A stretch of 64,000 nt of DNA, from NCBI RefSeq assembly GCF_026183735.1, contig NZ_JAPFRE010000019.1, positions 62,001 to 126,000 on the forward strand. The letters are read 5' to 3'. How positions within the stretch are numbered: position 1 is the stretch's first letter; each line of letters starts with the position of its first letter. Under the pieces are notes generated by a model. The model worked only from the letters and a program-made list of their open reading frames with translations. It searched no databases and was not told the DNA's origin. The translations under genes and the position numbers were made by a program. The DNA comes from Alteromonas sp. ASW11-130. Lineage in GTDB: Bacteria; Pseudomonadota; Gammaproteobacteria; Enterobacterales; Alteromonadaceae. This document shows positions 37,108 to 47,327 of this stretch, one piece after another.

Positions 37108-38411
37108 GCCACCACCTGCCGAATTGATTCATCAAAGACCTTGGCGCGGTGCTCGTAATTATCAAACATGTCCAGGCTTGCACACGCTGGCGAAAGTAAC
37201 ACGATGTCATCTTGGCAGGCTAATTCATGGGCAGTCTGAACCGCTTCGAACATAGACGCAACGTGAGTTGAACAAGGCGTGAGTGAAGCGATTTGTTTAC
37301 CGTCTTTTCCCAGCGTAATAAGGTAATCTACAAATTGTTCTATCGCAGGTTTTAAAGCAGTAAGATCAGCACCTTTGCCGTCACCCCCGGCGATGAGGAT
37401 AAGTTTGCCTGATTTTATCGCCCCAATACCAGTAATAGCAGCTTGCGTGGCACCTACATTGGTTGCTTTTGAATCATCAATCCAGCTAACGCCATTGTGC
37501 AAGGCAATTTGCGTACAACGATGCGGTGCGGGTATAAAGCTGTACACCGCTTCTGCGGCTTCATCGCGCGGTAAACCGATAGTTTTGGCCAATCCTAACG
37601 CAGCTTGTACATTCAAGATATTGTGCGCGCCCACTAAAGGTAATTTAGCTATTTCAAGCAATGGCTCTGCTTCGTATGTGATCCAGCCTTTATCGACTGC
37701 AAATCCTTCCGTGCTGGCATCCACCCCAATCGTAGTGACGGGGATAGAACTATCTATCGGATACGTTTCTGGATGACCTCGCCACACTACTGCCTGCTTA
37801 CAATGGGTAAAGATTTTTTGTTTGGCTTGCAAGTAGGCAGACATGGTTTTATGCCGATCCAAGTGATCGTCGGACAAATTTAACAGCGCGGCAGCGTCTA
37901 ATTTTAGCGAGTGGGTAGATTCCAATTGAAAACTGGAAAGTTCAAGTACCACATAGTCATATGTATTTTGTGCGATCTCCAGAACGGGCTTACCTACATT
38001 CCCTGCCGCGACAGTATTTAATCCGCACACTTTTAGAATGTGTGTCAGAAGGAGTGTTACTGTAGTCTTACCATTCGACCCCGTTATTCCCACTAGCTTA
38101 CTGGAGCTGATACGGGCGAATAACTCAATATCACCTAAGATTTCGACGTTTGAAGCACGGGCCTGTTGAATCGCGGGATGGGCTAAATCGATACCCGGAC
38201 TGACTACCAGCACATCAACATTTACCCAATAACTAGCTGAGGGCATGCCGAGCTCTACCGGTTCAGTCACATCCTGTGGTATAAGCAAATTTGCTCTGGT
38301 ATCCCACACTTTTAACATAGCATCGAACTGACGTAAAAAACGCAACGTAGCCTGACCGGTCTTACCCAGTCCTGCTACAACTACCGTTTTGTTAGTCAAT
38401 TCGTTCAACAT
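37104..38411 (-). CDS. murD: UDP-N-acetylmuramoylalanine--D-glutamate ligase MurD
   Basis: 435-residue Mur ligase adding D-Glu. The N-terminal substrate loop is VVAGLGKTGQATLRFL, the ATP loop is GITGSNGKTTVTLLL near residue 110, and HRCTQIALHNGVSWIDDSKATN is diagnostic. Its stop overlaps the ftsW start by 4 bp; mraY ends 13 bp before it. Confidence 0.97.
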   Translation of the reverse strand: MLNELTNKTVVVAGLGKTGQATLRFLRQFDAMLKVWDTRANLLIPQDVTEPVELGMPSASYWVNVDVLVVSPGIDLAHPAIQQARASNVEILGDIELFARISSSKLVGITGSNGKTTVTLLLTHILKVCGLNTVAAGNVGKPVLEIAQNTYDYVVLELSSFQLESTHSLKLDAAALLNLSDDHLDRHKTMSAYLQAKQKIFTHCKQAVVWRGHPETYPIDSSIPVTTIGVDASTEGFAVDKGWITYEAEPLLEIAKLPLVGAHNILNVQAALGLAKTIGLPRDEAAEAVYSFIPAPHRCTQIALHNGVSWIDDSKATNVGATQAAITGIGAIKSGKLILIAGGDGKGADLTALKPAIEQFVDYLITLGKDGKQIASLTPCSTHVASMFEAVQTAHELACQDDIVLLSPACASLDMFDNYEHRAKVFDESIRQVVA

Positions 38412-38424
38412 TTCTCTGTTACTT

Positions 38425-39507
38425 TTACCGTAATTTGAGGGTTGCCAAACCCACTAACACCAAAATAAGGGACATGATCCAAAACCGTACGATGACGCGC
38501 GGCTCTGGCCATCCTTTTAATTCGAAATGATGATGGATGGGGGCCATTCTGAAAATACGTTTACCCCGTAACTTAAACGATCCAACCTGCAAAATTACCG
38601 ACAGCGTTTCCATCACGAATACGCCCCCCATGATAATCAATACGATTTCCTGACGGACTAATACAGCTAAAATACCTAACGTGCCACCAAGTGCCAGTGA
38701 GCCGACATCGCCCATAAACACTTGAGCAGGGTAGGTGTTGAACCATAAAAAACCCAACCCGGCGCCCACGATGGCGGTACACACAATGACTAACTCGCTG
38801 GTCATTGGAATATGCGGGATATTTAAGTAAGAAGAAAAATTCACATGTCCGGTGACATACGCGAATATGGCAAACGCGCCTGCGACTAAAATAGTGGGGA
38901 CAATTGCCAAACCATCCAGGCCGTCAGTCAGATTAACTGCATTACTAGTACCTACCACGGCAAAATACACTATGACCAGATAAAACAATCCCAGTTGCGG
39001 CATCACGTTTTTGAAAAATGGCACTAACAAGGCTGTTTCTGATGGCAGCACGGCCGAACTGTATAAGTAGAAGGCCACGACGATAGCTATCATTGATTGC
39101 CAAAAGTACTTCCAGCGTGCAATGAGACCTTTGGGATCTTTACGTATGACCTTTCGATAATCGTCGATAAAACCGATAATGCCATATCCAATCACCACAC
39201 TTAAGGTCACCAATACATAACGGTTGGTTAAATCAGCCCATAACAACACACTGGTGACAATAGCAGACAAAATTAACAATCCACCCATTGTCGGCGTACC
39301 GGCTTTAGACAGGTGACTCTGCGGACCATCCTCGCGAACGGTTTGGCCAATTTGCATCCGTTGCAAGGCTCGGATCATTTTGGGCCCTATCAAAATAGCA
39401 ATAAGTAATGCCGTCAGGGTGCTTAAAATTGCCCGCATGGTCAGGTAGGAAAAAACATTAAAGCCTGACTCGTATTGGGTTAGCCATTCAGCTAGCCAAA
39501 TTAGCAT
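38425..39507 (-). CDS. mraY: Phospho-MurNAc-pentapeptide translocase MraY
   Basis: 360-residue integral membrane enzyme with ten helices, making lipid I from UDP-MurNAc-pentapeptide and undecaprenyl phosphate. Active-site aspartates appear in [17 protein letters not shown] and [13 protein letters not shown], and the histidine motif is [14 protein letters not shown]. The start overlaps the murF end by 7 bp. Confidence 0.98.
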   Translation of the reverse strand: MLIWLAEWLTQYESGFNVFSYLTMRAILSTLTALLIAILIGPKMIRALQRMQIGQTVREDGPQSHLSKAGTPTMGGLLILSAIVTSVLLWADLTNRYVLVTLSVVIGYGIIGFIDDYRKVIRKDPKGLIARWKYFWQSMIAIVVAFYLYSSAVLPSETALLVPFFKNVMPQLGLFYLVIVYFAVVGTSNAVNLTDGLDGLAIVPTILVAGAFAIFAYVTGHVNFSSYLNIPHIPMTSELVIVCTAIVGAGLGFLWFNTYPAQVFMGDVGSLALGGTLGILAVLVRQEIVLIIMGGVFVMETLSVILQVGSFKLRGKRIFRMAPIHHHFELKGWPEPRVIVRFWIMSLILVLVGLATLKLR

Positions 39508-40904
39508 GCGATTCGCTCCCGACGGCGATCAAGCTTTCCCACGGGGGATTCCTCTATGGCAGTCACTACGCGCTCCATACGAGAGCTGCGTGATCCTTTT
39601 ACTAAAATAGATATATCACGATGTTCAAAAGACAAGATGTCTTCAAGGCTATTGATTAAACTTTCAATGTCACTGAAATGATATCCGTTCGGCCCAAAAA
39701 CAGCGCTCGCACATTGGCTTAATACACCTAACGTAACCAGGGTATCGATCCCCTGCTCAAGCGCATATTGGCCAACCTGTTCGTGGTAATAGCGGGCCTT
39801 CTCCCCCAGCTCTGCCATATCCCCTAAAATTAAGATGCGTTTTCCAGAAAAACTGGCAAGGGTATCAATGGCTGCCGATACAGAGGCTACATTAGCATTA
39901 TAAGTATCATCTAATAACCTTACCTGGTTGGTCAGCATTTTTACATTCAGCCGGCCTTTAACTTGCGCCATGTTTAACAGACCATCACGCACGTCATCCA
40001 GTGTCGCGCCCACTTCCAGTGCCAACGCCGCCGCTAACAACGCATTACCTACATTATGAATACCAGGAATGTTAAGTTGAATAGACACTTCACCCTGTGG
40101 ACAAATGAGTTCGAATTCGGCGCAGCCATTCAAACCAATAGTAATTTCCTGAGCGGTAAAATCTGCTTCGTGTTGTTGGCCGGGAGAAAAAGTTAATACA
40201 TTATTGTAACGAAGCTTCCCTTCCCAGAAATTGGCAAACTGGCTATCCACATTCAAAATGGCGACACCCTTTTCATCCAGCCCTTTGAATATTTCACTTT
40301 TTGCGCGTGCCACCCCAAGTAAACTGCCAAAGCCTTCCAGATGCGACGCAGCGGCATTCACAATAGTGGCTACGTCAGGTTTAACTAAATTGGTAGTATA
40401 CGCAATTTCACCTAAATGATTAGCTCCAAGTTCCATCACCGCAAAGTCATGTTCTGGTTCTAATCGAAGCAAGGTTAGCGGCACGCCAATATCATTATTA
40501 AAGTTACCCTGGGTCGCCAACACATTACCCCGGCGGGACAAAATCGCCGCAGTCATTTCTTTCACCGTGGTTTTACCTGAACTGCCCGTAATCGCGATAG
40601 TTTTTGGGTTGACTACGCGTTTTATCGCCGCGCCTAATTCGCCGAGGGCCAGCTTAGTATCTTTCACATAGATAGTCGGCAAATCCGACTCTATTTTTTC
40701 GCTGGCAATAACGGCAGCCGCACCGGAACGTTGTGCGTTTTTAACAAACGAGTGGCCATTAAAGTTGTCGCCCACCAGCGCAAGATACACATCTCCTGGT
40801 TTTAACGTGCGGGTGTCGGTACTGATATTCGTTACTTCACAATCTTTGCCTTCTAGGCGACCGTTAGTTTGTTGCGCAATCCATGACAGCTTTGTTTTTA
40901 TCAT
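39501..40904 (-). CDS. murF: UDP-MurNAc-tripeptide--D-Ala-D-Ala ligase MurF
   Basis: 467-residue Mur ligase that adds D-Ala-D-Ala. The ATP loop [19 protein letters not shown] lies near residue 108, and [18 protein letters not shown] is characteristic of MurF. Four-base overlap with murE upstream and 7-base overlap with mraY downstream. Confidence 0.97.
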   Translation of the reverse strand: MIKTKLSWIAQQTNGRLEGKDCEVTNISTDTRTLKPGDVYLALVGDNFNGHSFVKNAQRSGAAAVIASEKIESDLPTIYVKDTKLALGELGAAIKRVVNPKTIAITGSSGKTTVKEMTAAILSRRGNVLATQGNFNNDIGVPLTLLRLEPEHDFAVMELGANHLGEIAYTTNLVKPDVATIVNAAASHLEGFGSLLGVARAKSEIFKGLDEKGVAILNVDSQFANFWEGKLRYNNVLTFSPGQQHEADFTAQEITIGLNGCAEFELICPQGEVSIQLNIPGIHNVGNALLAAALALEVGATLDDVRDGLLNMAQVKGRLNVKMLTNQVRLLDDTYNANVASVSAAIDTLASFSGKRILILGDMAELGEKARYYHEQVGQYALEQGIDTLVTLGVLSQCASAVFGPNGYHFSDIESLINSLEDILSFEHRDISILVKGSRSSRMERVVTAIEESPVGKLDRRRERIAC

Positions 40905-42430
40905 TTGCTGTACTCCTGTTGTAACCGGGCTATTACTGCTCGCTCGTTATAATCGGTGCGATTGTCACCAATAATTTGATAATCTTCGTGGCCTTTACCG
41001 GCAACCACAATTAAGTCGCCAGGCTTACTTTTATCCAGACAAAGCCGTATCGCTTTTTCTCTATCTGCTTCTAAAATCGCCTTTTCAGGGTTGTTTAAAC
41101 CTTGTCGGATATCATCTGCGATTGCAGCTGGTTTTTCCGATCGGCTGTTATCAGTCGTGATAACAATATGGCTAGCATGTTGCTCAGCCACCTGCCCCAT
41201 TAGCGGGCGCTTTCCTTTATCTCGGTCGCCACCACAACCGAACACACACCAAATTTCACCTTGCGTATGTTGTTTAGCACTGTCCAACACCTTTTCTAGC
41301 GCGTCAGGGGTGTGCGCATAATCTACGACCACATTTCCTGTTTGCTTGAATGAGAATATCTCCATTCGGCCAGGTACAGGATGCACACGGTCTATAACGT
41401 TCACAATTTCAGCAAAGCGTTCGCCCTGCGCAAGCAGCGCAGCAACCGCACTTAACGTATTGTAAACATTGAATGTGCCGAAAAGCGGTATGCTGACCTC
41501 TGCACTCCCGCAATGGGTTTGTAAAGTAAAACTGCTACCTTCCGCATGATAGTGAATGTTTGTGGCAAAACAATGGCTTTGAGAAGTGAATTGTGGGTCA
41601 ACTTCACCGATTCCTGTCCAAAAAATTTTTAATTGCTTGTCCGCATTCTTTTTCCAGTTTTGACTTTCCGGATCCTGCGCGTTTAATACAATACTGTGTA
41701 AGCCCGCTTGTTTAAGTAATTGCCGTTTAGCCTGCGCATAGTCCTCCATTGACGTATGGTAATCCAAATGGTCACGACTTAAATTGGTAAATACTGCGAT
41801 ATCAGTTTTTACTTGGTCAATCCGCCCTTGCACAATGGCGTGAGAGGAGGCTTCAAATGCTGCCTGCCCCACATCCAGCTGAACAAAGTCGGCCAAGATG
41901 TACTGAATACGAATAGGATCGGGCGTAGTGGTACCGTCGGGCTCAGGAATATAGTGCGTTTCTGGGCCTTCATACAGCCCATGGCCCAATGTACCGATAG
42001 CGCCGCAGCGGGTGCCAAGCAATGATTTAAGTTGGGTTACTAACTGTACCACAGAGGTTTTACCATTGGTGCCTGTTACTGCGATAGTTGCCATTTTCTG
42101 CGCAGGATAGTCGTAAAATGCCGCAGCCAATGATGACACCATATCCGATAATTTATACAGCGAAATGATGACACTGTTGCCACGCATCTCTAAATGCCCA
42201 TGTTGCTTTTTATCTTCTGTTTGGGCAAGAATAACCTTTGCCCCAAGGCTGATTGCCTGCGGAATAAAATCTCTTCCATCAAGGGCATGGCCTTTAATCG
42301 CAACAAAAGCTAATCGAGTGGTAACTTCGCGGCTATCCAGGGTTAACCCTGAAATACGAATATCCGGTGCATCCACACCGAATTTAGCCATCAACGCACG
42401 GGTGCTTTGAACGAAAGCATTAACTACCAT
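40901..42430 (-). CDS. murE: UDP-MurNAc-L-Ala-D-Glu--meso-diaminopimelate ligase MurE
   Basis: 509-residue Mur ligase. The ATP loop AVTGTNGKTSVVQLVTQL lies near residue 118. The amino-acid selectivity motif is DNSRSEKPAAIADDI, with DN-R instead of the full DNPR seen in E. coli; this still indicates meso-DAP rather than lysine, since lysine enzymes have D(D/N)P(N/A). Eleven-base overlap with ftsI. Confidence 0.96.
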   Translation of the reverse strand: MVVNAFVQSTRALMAKFGVDAPDIRISGLTLDSREVTTRLAFVAIKGHALDGRDFIPQAISLGAKVILAQTEDKKQHGHLEMRGNSVIISLYKLSDMVSSLAAAFYDYPAQKMATIAVTGTNGKTSVVQLVTQLKSLLGTRCGAIGTLGHGLYEGPETHYIPEPDGTTTPDPIRIQYILADFVQLDVGQAAFEASSHAIVQGRIDQVKTDIAVFTNLSRDHLDYHTSMEDYAQAKRQLLKQAGLHSIVLNAQDPESQNWKKNADKQLKIFWTGIGEVDPQFTSQSHCFATNIHYHAEGSSFTLQTHCGSAEVSIPLFGTFNVYNTLSAVAALLAQGERFAEIVNVIDRVHPVPGRMEIFSFKQTGNVVVDYAHTPDALEKVLDSAKQHTQGEIWCVFGCGGDRDKGKRPLMGQVAEQHASHIVITTDNSRSEKPAAIADDIRQGLNNPEKAILEADREKAIRLCLDKSKPGDLIVVAGKGHEDYQIIGDNRTDYNERAVIARLQQEYSK

Positions 42431-44192
42431 TGCTCGCTCCTTTTAACCACTGAGTTGAAGTAACCTGGCGATCATCTGGAGGCACATTCATAAGCTGAAG
42501 TGCTCCCCCCATAATTTTAGAAAAGACGGGGGCAGCTGTATCGCCGGCGTGATAGAGATCGCCGCCTGGTTCATTAATTAATACGATTGTAACCAGCCTT
42601 GGGTTAGTCAAAGGCGCCAAACCAGCAAAAATATTGACATACTCTTCACCATAACCTCCAGCAACGGCCTTTCGGCTAGTGCCGGTTTTTCCCGCAACAC
42701 GGTATCCCTGTACCTTCGCTTTTTTTCCTGAACCATCTTCCTGGGTCACGCTCTCCATCATATCGATGATGGCTTTTGCATTGTGTTCGCTGATGACGCG
42801 CTCTTCTTGCGGCTTCCAGGTAGTGGACTGAGGTTTATGCACTATATTGAGCGGCCGCTTTATTCCCCCATTGGCGAGTGTGGCGTACATACGAGCGAGT
42901 TGCGCCGTAGTAACAGAAATACCATACCCGAAAGACAGCGTGGCTAATTCAAACTCAGACCAACGGCTACGTTCGTGAAAAATACCACTCGCTTCACCGG
43001 GCATATTAGTGCCGGTATCTGACATAAGACCAAGATTATAATAAGTATCTAACAAGAAATCTTTGGGCACCGACAGGGCTAATTTCGATGTGCCCATATT
43101 ACTGGAATGCTGAATAATTTCTTCTAAGGAAAGCTTACCGTAATTACGAAAATCTTTAACCAGACTGCCACCCAAACGCATCCAGCCCGGTGAGGTATCA
43201 ATGATGTCGCCAACTTTCGTTTGCCCAAATTCCAATGCTGCCAGTACAGCTAGTGGTTTTAACGACGAGCCGGGTTCAAAGGCATCGGTGATGACTCGAT
43301 TACGCATACGATGAGGCGAAACATTTTCGCGATCATTTGGATTGAACGAAGGGGCATTTACCATCGCCAGAATATCGCCATTTTGCACATCCACAACCAA
43401 TGCCGAAGCAGATGTCGCTTTGTAGTAAAACATGGCTTCTTTGATTTCACGATAAGCCAGCGCCTGAATACGCTGATCGATAGTTAGCTGTACCGTTCCA
43501 GCTGCTTCGCCCGCCTCTGATTGCAAAATTTCTACCTGACGGCCTTTGGCATCGCGACGAATAATCCGTGAGCCTGGCGTGCCTGTTAGCCAGTCGTTGT
43601 ACAACCGTTCTAAACCTTCAATACCGTTGTCATCTACATCAGTGATACCGATAAGTTGTGCCGTCACTTCCCCATTGGGATAATAACGGCGGCTTTCCTG
43701 GCGTAGATATATACCGGGAATTTTAAGCTCTTCTACATATTCTGCCATTGCTGGAGAAACCTGACGTTGCAGGTACACGAAGCGACGCGAAGGATTAATT
43801 ACCTTACTTCGCAACATTTCCACATCCTGGCCTAACACTTCTGCCAGCGCTTGCCAACGACGGGTTTGCGATAAACCGTCCTGCTGATGGATAATTTTGG
43901 GATCGGCGTAAATTGCCCGCACAGGCACACTTACCGCTAACTCTACGCCATTACGGTCGGTAATTAACCCCCGATAACTCGGCATATTACGAGTACGCAA
44001 AGTACGGTTATCGCCTTGCTGAATAAGATTATCTGGTGCGATTACCTGAATGTATGCTGCACGAATAGCTAAACCAGTAAATACCAATATGATAGCAAGC
44101 AATACCACCACAAAACGCCAGTGCACCAATGAGGGTGTCACGTTTTGTTTCGCACCTGTGCGTTTGTTAGCAGAGCGTATCGCAATAGTCAT
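42420..44192 (-). CDS. ftsI: Septal peptidoglycan transpeptidase FtsI (PBP3)
   Basis: 590-residue class B penicillin-binding protein. A short cytoplasmic N-terminus leads to one transmembrane helix (about residues 28-50), a dimerisation/pedestal domain (LRTRNMPSYRGLITDRNGVE) and the transpeptidase domain. Catalytic motifs are SSLKPLAVL (SxxK), HSSNMG (SxN) and AGKTGTSRK (KTG). It is the target of cephalosporins such as cephalexin. Partner of FtsW. Confidence 0.97.
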   Translation of the reverse strand: MTIAIRSANKRTGAKQNVTPSLVHWRFVVVLLAIILVFTGLAIRAAYIQVIAPDNLIQQGDNRTLRTRNMPSYRGLITDRNGVELAVSVPVRAIYADPKIIHQQDGLSQTRRWQALAEVLGQDVEMLRSKVINPSRRFVYLQRQVSPAMAEYVEELKIPGIYLRQESRRYYPNGEVTAQLIGITDVDDNGIEGLERLYNDWLTGTPGSRIIRRDAKGRQVEILQSEAGEAAGTVQLTIDQRIQALAYREIKEAMFYYKATSASALVVDVQNGDILAMVNAPSFNPNDRENVSPHRMRNRVITDAFEPGSSLKPLAVLAALEFGQTKVGDIIDTSPGWMRLGGSLVKDFRNYGKLSLEEIIQHSSNMGTSKLALSVPKDFLLDTYYNLGLMSDTGTNMPGEASGIFHERSRWSEFELATLSFGYGISVTTAQLARMYATLANGGIKRPLNIVHKPQSTTWKPQEERVISEHNAKAIIDMMESVTQEDGSGKKAKVQGYRVAGKTGTSRKAVAGGYGEEYVNIFAGLAPLTNPRLVTIVLINEPGGDLYHAGDTAAPVFSKIMGGALQLMNVPPDDRQVTSTQWLKGASNGS

Positions 44193-44521
44193 TAGAATCG
44201 CACCACCACTTCTTCATCTACGGTGGGCCGACGCATATTTAAATGCTTTTCGACAAGCGCTTCAATACGATTGTGCTCTGTTAACGCTCGCTGTTCCAGT
44301 ACCAGATTACGCCACTGCACATCCAGCGCATCTTTTTCCTGCATGTGCTTTTCCAGCGCAATAATTTGCTGACGATTGTTATGGGTACTTAAGATCACAG
44401 CAAATGCGCTGACAAGCACCATTAAATACAATAAAACCCGCAGCTTGTTGCGGGTAAGATCACTGATAATAATCAGCAGTAAATTAAAGTTGGTCGAAGA
44501 CCCGTTATCGGTTTTGCTCAT
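44192..44521 (-). CDS. ftsL: Cell division protein FtsL
   Basis: 109-residue bitopic membrane protein. The single hydrophobic helix is at about residues 29-49, followed by a periplasmic coiled coil ([20 protein letters not shown]) that pairs with FtsB. Sequence conservation in this family is low, so the call rests on size, topology and the position between rsmH and ftsI. Overlaps rsmH by 4 bp and ftsI by 1 bp. Confidence 0.93.
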   Translation of the reverse strand: MSKTDNGSSTNFNLLLIIISDLTRNKLRVLLYLMVLVSAFAVILSTHNNRQQIIALEKHMQEKDALDVQWRNLVLEQRALTEHNRIEALVEKHLNMRRPTVDEEVVVRF

Positions 44522-45453
44522 AGCTTCTGCGCCACCCTCAATACGGAACTTCTAGCCCTGACGTTGCGGTCGATTTCCGCCTGAGTAGGCTTAATTGCTT
44601 TACCTATTCCTTTGAGCACTTTATCAGCGTCAATTTCTGCCTGCGTAATAGGAAGGCCCGCAGGTACTGATTTTCCTTTGCTCTGTTCTTTGATAAAGCG
44701 TTTTACTAACCGGTCCTCTAAAGAATGAAAAGAAATAACGGCCAGCTTCCCGCCCGACTTCAATACCGCGGTAGCCGCTTTCAGTCCTTGACGAAGTTGA
44801 TCCAATTCTGCATTAATGTAGATACGAATGCCCTGGAATGCACGAGTGGCCGGATGCTTATATTTATCTTTTACTGGCACTGCTTCGTCGATTAATTGCG
44901 CCAATTGCAACGTACGCTCGATAGGTGTGTGTTTCCGTTGGTTTACGATGGCATGTGCTATGCGCTTACCAAATTTTTCTTCACCAAACTCTTTAATTAC
45001 CTGTGTAATGTCCTGTTCTTCTGCGTGCGCTAACCATTGGGCTGCACTTTCGCCGCGACTGGTATCCATACGCATATCTAAGGGGCCGTCACGCAAAAAA
45101 CTAAAGCCTCGTTCAGCGTCGTCCAATTGCGGCGAAGACACACCTAAATCCATTAGTACGCCATCGATTTTCCCAGCTAGACCAAGTTCGCTAAGGGCTT
45201 CCGCCATTTCGGCAAATGGACGATGAATAATAGTGAAACGGGGATCATCCGCCAGGGTTCTCGCGGCCTCAATAGCTTGTGGATCGCGATCAAAAGCGAT
45301 GAGTCGGCCATGCTCAGATAAATGGGTAAGAATAGCCCGCGAGTGTCCACCCCGTCCAAAAGTAGCGTCAACATAAAGTCCGTCGGGATCGATGGCTAAT
45401 GCATGGATACACTCATCAAGAAGCACCGATGCGTGAGAGAATGGAGTACTCAT
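44518..45453 (-). CDS. rsmH: 16S rRNA (cytosine1402-N4)-methyltransferase RsmH
   Basis: 311-residue SAM-dependent methyltransferase (formerly MraW). Motif I is [19 protein letters not shown], followed by [22 protein letters not shown] and the late [15 protein letters not shown]. Second gene of the dcw cluster; its start overlaps the mraZ stop by 4 bp. Confidence 0.97.
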   Translation of the reverse strand: MSTPFSHASVLLDECIHALAIDPDGLYVDATFGRGGHSRAILTHLSEHGRLIAFDRDPQAIEAARTLADDPRFTIIHRPFAEMAEALSELGLAGKIDGVLMDLGVSSPQLDDAERGFSFLRDGPLDMRMDTSRGESAAQWLAHAEEQDITQVIKEFGEEKFGKRIAHAIVNQRKHTPIERTLQLAQLIDEAVPVKDKYKHPATRAFQGIRIYINAELDQLRQGLKAATAVLKSGGKLAVISFHSLEDRLVKRFIKEQSKGKSVPAGLPITQAEIDADKVLKGIGKAIKPTQAEIDRNVRARSSVLRVAQKL

Positions 45454-45908
45454 AATGAGAAATCCTGTAAACGCTCGGTAAGTTCAAAGTTACCTTCACG
45501 TTCGGCTTCCATATCATTCTCAATTTGACCGGCCCAGTTTTCTGCACTCCAGACTTCAAACTTGTTCAGCTGACCAACTAACATCACCTCTTTTTCTAAG
45601 CCTGCATGTTGGCGCAACGGAGAAGGCAGCACAAAGCGGCCATTCTTGTCCATTTCAGCTTCTGTTGCATAACCTAATAAGAGACGTTGCATACGACGTT
45701 CAGCGGGTACCATACTGGAGAATTTGCTGAGTTTCAGCTCGATTTCTTCCCATTCGGGAAGTGGGTAAAGTAACAAACAGCTTTGCTGTGTATCGATTGT
45801 ACAGACCAGTTGTCCGTTGCAATCATCAAGCAGCGGCTGACGGTATTTTGTTGGTATTGCCAGCCTACCCTTTGTGTCAAGATTGATTGCGTTAGCGCCG
45901 CGGAACAT
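45450..45908 (-). CDS. mraZ: Transcriptional regulator MraZ
   Basis: 152-residue protein with two SpoVT/AbrB-like repeats ([16 protein letters not shown] at about residue 8 and [16 protein letters not shown] at about residue 80). It forms ring-shaped oligomers that bind TGGGN repeats and repress the dcw promoter. Matching repeats stand 75-100 bp upstream of this gene. First gene of the dcw cluster. Confidence 0.97.
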   Translation of the reverse strand: MFRGANAINLDTKGRLAIPTKYRQPLLDDCNGQLVCTIDTQQSCLLLYPLPEWEEIELKLSKFSSMVPAERRMQRLLLGYATEAEMDKNGRFVLPSPLRQHAGLEKEVMLVGQLNKFEVWSAENWAGQIENDMEAEREGNFELTERLQDFSL

Positions 45909-45982
45909 TCCCCTAGCCTTTTATATTGTTGCTGCTGTTTTTCTAGTCTTGTGTGTTCTGGTCTGTAGAAATTTGCTAATCG

Positions 45983-46007
45983 ATCCACAATTTGCCACTT
46001 TTACCCA
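45983..46007 (-). promoter_or_regulatory. MraZ operator (three TGGNN repeats, 10-bp period)
   Basis: Minus strand: TGGGT (46007-46003), TGGCA (45997-45993), TGGAT (45987-45983), each spaced by exactly 5 bp. This is the arrangement of MraZ sites in characterised bacteria. Two further TGG elements with the same spacing (TGGGG at 46039 and TGGTA at 46029) lie within the promoter spacer. Confidence 0.75.
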
Positions 46008-46016
46008 CTGGTTGAC

Positions 46017-46046
46017 AGTTTAGGTACCACCTTGCCCCACTGTCAA
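46017..46046 (-). promoter_or_regulatory. Candidate sigma-70 promoter of the dcw cluster
   Basis: Minus strand: TTGACA (46046-46041), 18-bp spacer, TAAACT (46022-46017). The -35 is perfect and the -10 is weak. The MraZ repeats lie just downstream, consistent with repression of this promoter. Confidence 0.6.
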
Positions 46047-46228
46047 GGAAAAAAGTCGCTTCAAGCCTACGTATTTATTGACCTACAACTGTTTTTGCAT
46101 ACAGTGGTTATGCTAAAGTGACTGAATTAGAGTAGAAAAAAGTCGGAGAAATGCGCTCACTAGAGGAACATTAAATCTTCTGGAGAATGAATTTTCTTTT
46201 GTATTTGTTTTTTCGACGACATACCACG

Positions 46229-46267
46229 AAGAAGGCGAAAAGTGATCACTCACTTTTCGCCTTCTTT
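46229..46267. terminator. Terminator downstream of the SapC-family gene
   Basis: Long inverted repeat GAAGGCGAAAAGTGA / TCACTTTTCGCCTTC, flanked by AAGAA on one side and TTTT on the other. It separates the SapC-family gene from the dcw promoter. The remainder of the 45909-46286 gap holds the promoter and operator and no credible gene. Confidence 0.88.
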
Positions 46268-46286
46268 TGATTCGACTATTTATGCG

Positions 46287-47054
46287 TTACTGAGAAGCTT
46301 TCTCAGGCGCTTTCGACTGTTCTGTATCCGCACCCACTTGCATATTGGCAATGGCTTTATCGGTGTTTTTAGACAGTTCAATGAGTCTATTTAACTGGCC
46401 CATCGACATCATTAGCGCATAGATAGCGCCCATGAAACCCGCTTTATGTAACTCAAGTACCTTCGCGTCATCCAGCTCAAGAAGCTTTTTCTCATTGATG
46501 TTCATCATACCGGTAACGTTTCGCTTGCTACCATCATCATAAGCAACGTGAATTCGAATAGGTTCCAACAAATCGGCTTCAACCACTTGGGTGACAAAAC
46601 GTTGAGTGGTCAATTCGCTGTTTGCCAGATCGGCTAAAAATTGCTGACGATCTTTAAGTACGTCTGTCGCTTCACCGTTTTCAGTGAAAAGTGGCAATCC
46701 ATCTTCGGTAAATAGCGGGCTATTTTCGTCAATAAATATACCTAGCTTGTCACCATCAGGTCTCACATCGAAGGGGTAGCGCACAATGTTCATGGGCACG
46801 TGAGAAGCTTGCCATTGTCCGTCTTTTATAAATAGATTCTGGCCCTGCTCTACGCCCAGCATCGCTACAATATGATGACGATTGGTAGAAGGGTCTTTAA
46901 TAAAAACAATGGGCATTGCACTTGCTAAACGCGCGAATTCTTTAATCGTTGCTGCTGCAAGATGCGTATTCTGGGCAAATTCAAATGAATGCTTAGAGGC
47001 GATTTTGATATTCTTATGTTTATCTTTATCCAGAGGGATATAGTTAGCTGCCAT
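46287..47054 (-). CDS. SapC-family protein
   Basis: 255-residue cytosolic-looking protein. The opening YIPLDKDKHKNIKI, the central FDVRPDGDKLGIFIDENSPL and the C-terminal AIYALMMSMGQLNRLIEL match the SapC family (named after the Campylobacter S-layer-associated protein). In marine gammaproteobacteria such genes often accompany TonB receptors and tryptophan-halogenase-like genes, but none lies next to this one. The biochemical role is not known. Confidence 0.85.
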   Translation of the reverse strand: MAANYIPLDKDKHKNIKIASKHSFEFAQNTHLAAATIKEFARLASAMPIVFIKDPSTNRHHIVAMLGVEQGQNLFIKDGQWQASHVPMNIVRYPFDVRPDGDKLGIFIDENSPLFTEDGLPLFTENGEATDVLKDRQQFLADLANSELTTQRFVTQVVEADLLEPIRIHVAYDDGSKRNVTGMMNINEKKLLELDDAKVLELHKAGFMGAIYALMMSMGQLNRLIELSKNTDKAIANMQVGADTEQSKAPEKASQ

Positions 47055-47327
47055 AATTTATTTCCAATTTTTTTAATCAGCGAGACAATGAAAATTCAGC
47101 CATGTGTCTGTTTTGCTTGTACTCACCATTTTTTTTTACTACCGCCAGGATCGCTCCCTGTGGTTCTGCCGGGCAGTATGGCTTATTTTTTTTCTCAAGT
47201 CACGGGACAACGTATGCCAAATTAACGACGAATATGAAGTAATTTGAAATTTGCGCCATGCTATTGTAGTAACTGTCTGAATCCCTTACGCTTAGCTTTA
47301 TACAGAAAGGTTTGGAGATAACGTAAA

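Noticed and set aside
46187-46270. 27-codon frame with GGAG right before the ATG upstream of mraZ
   Set aside because: The ribosome site is only one base from the ATG, and the second half is simply the terminator hairpin read as codons.
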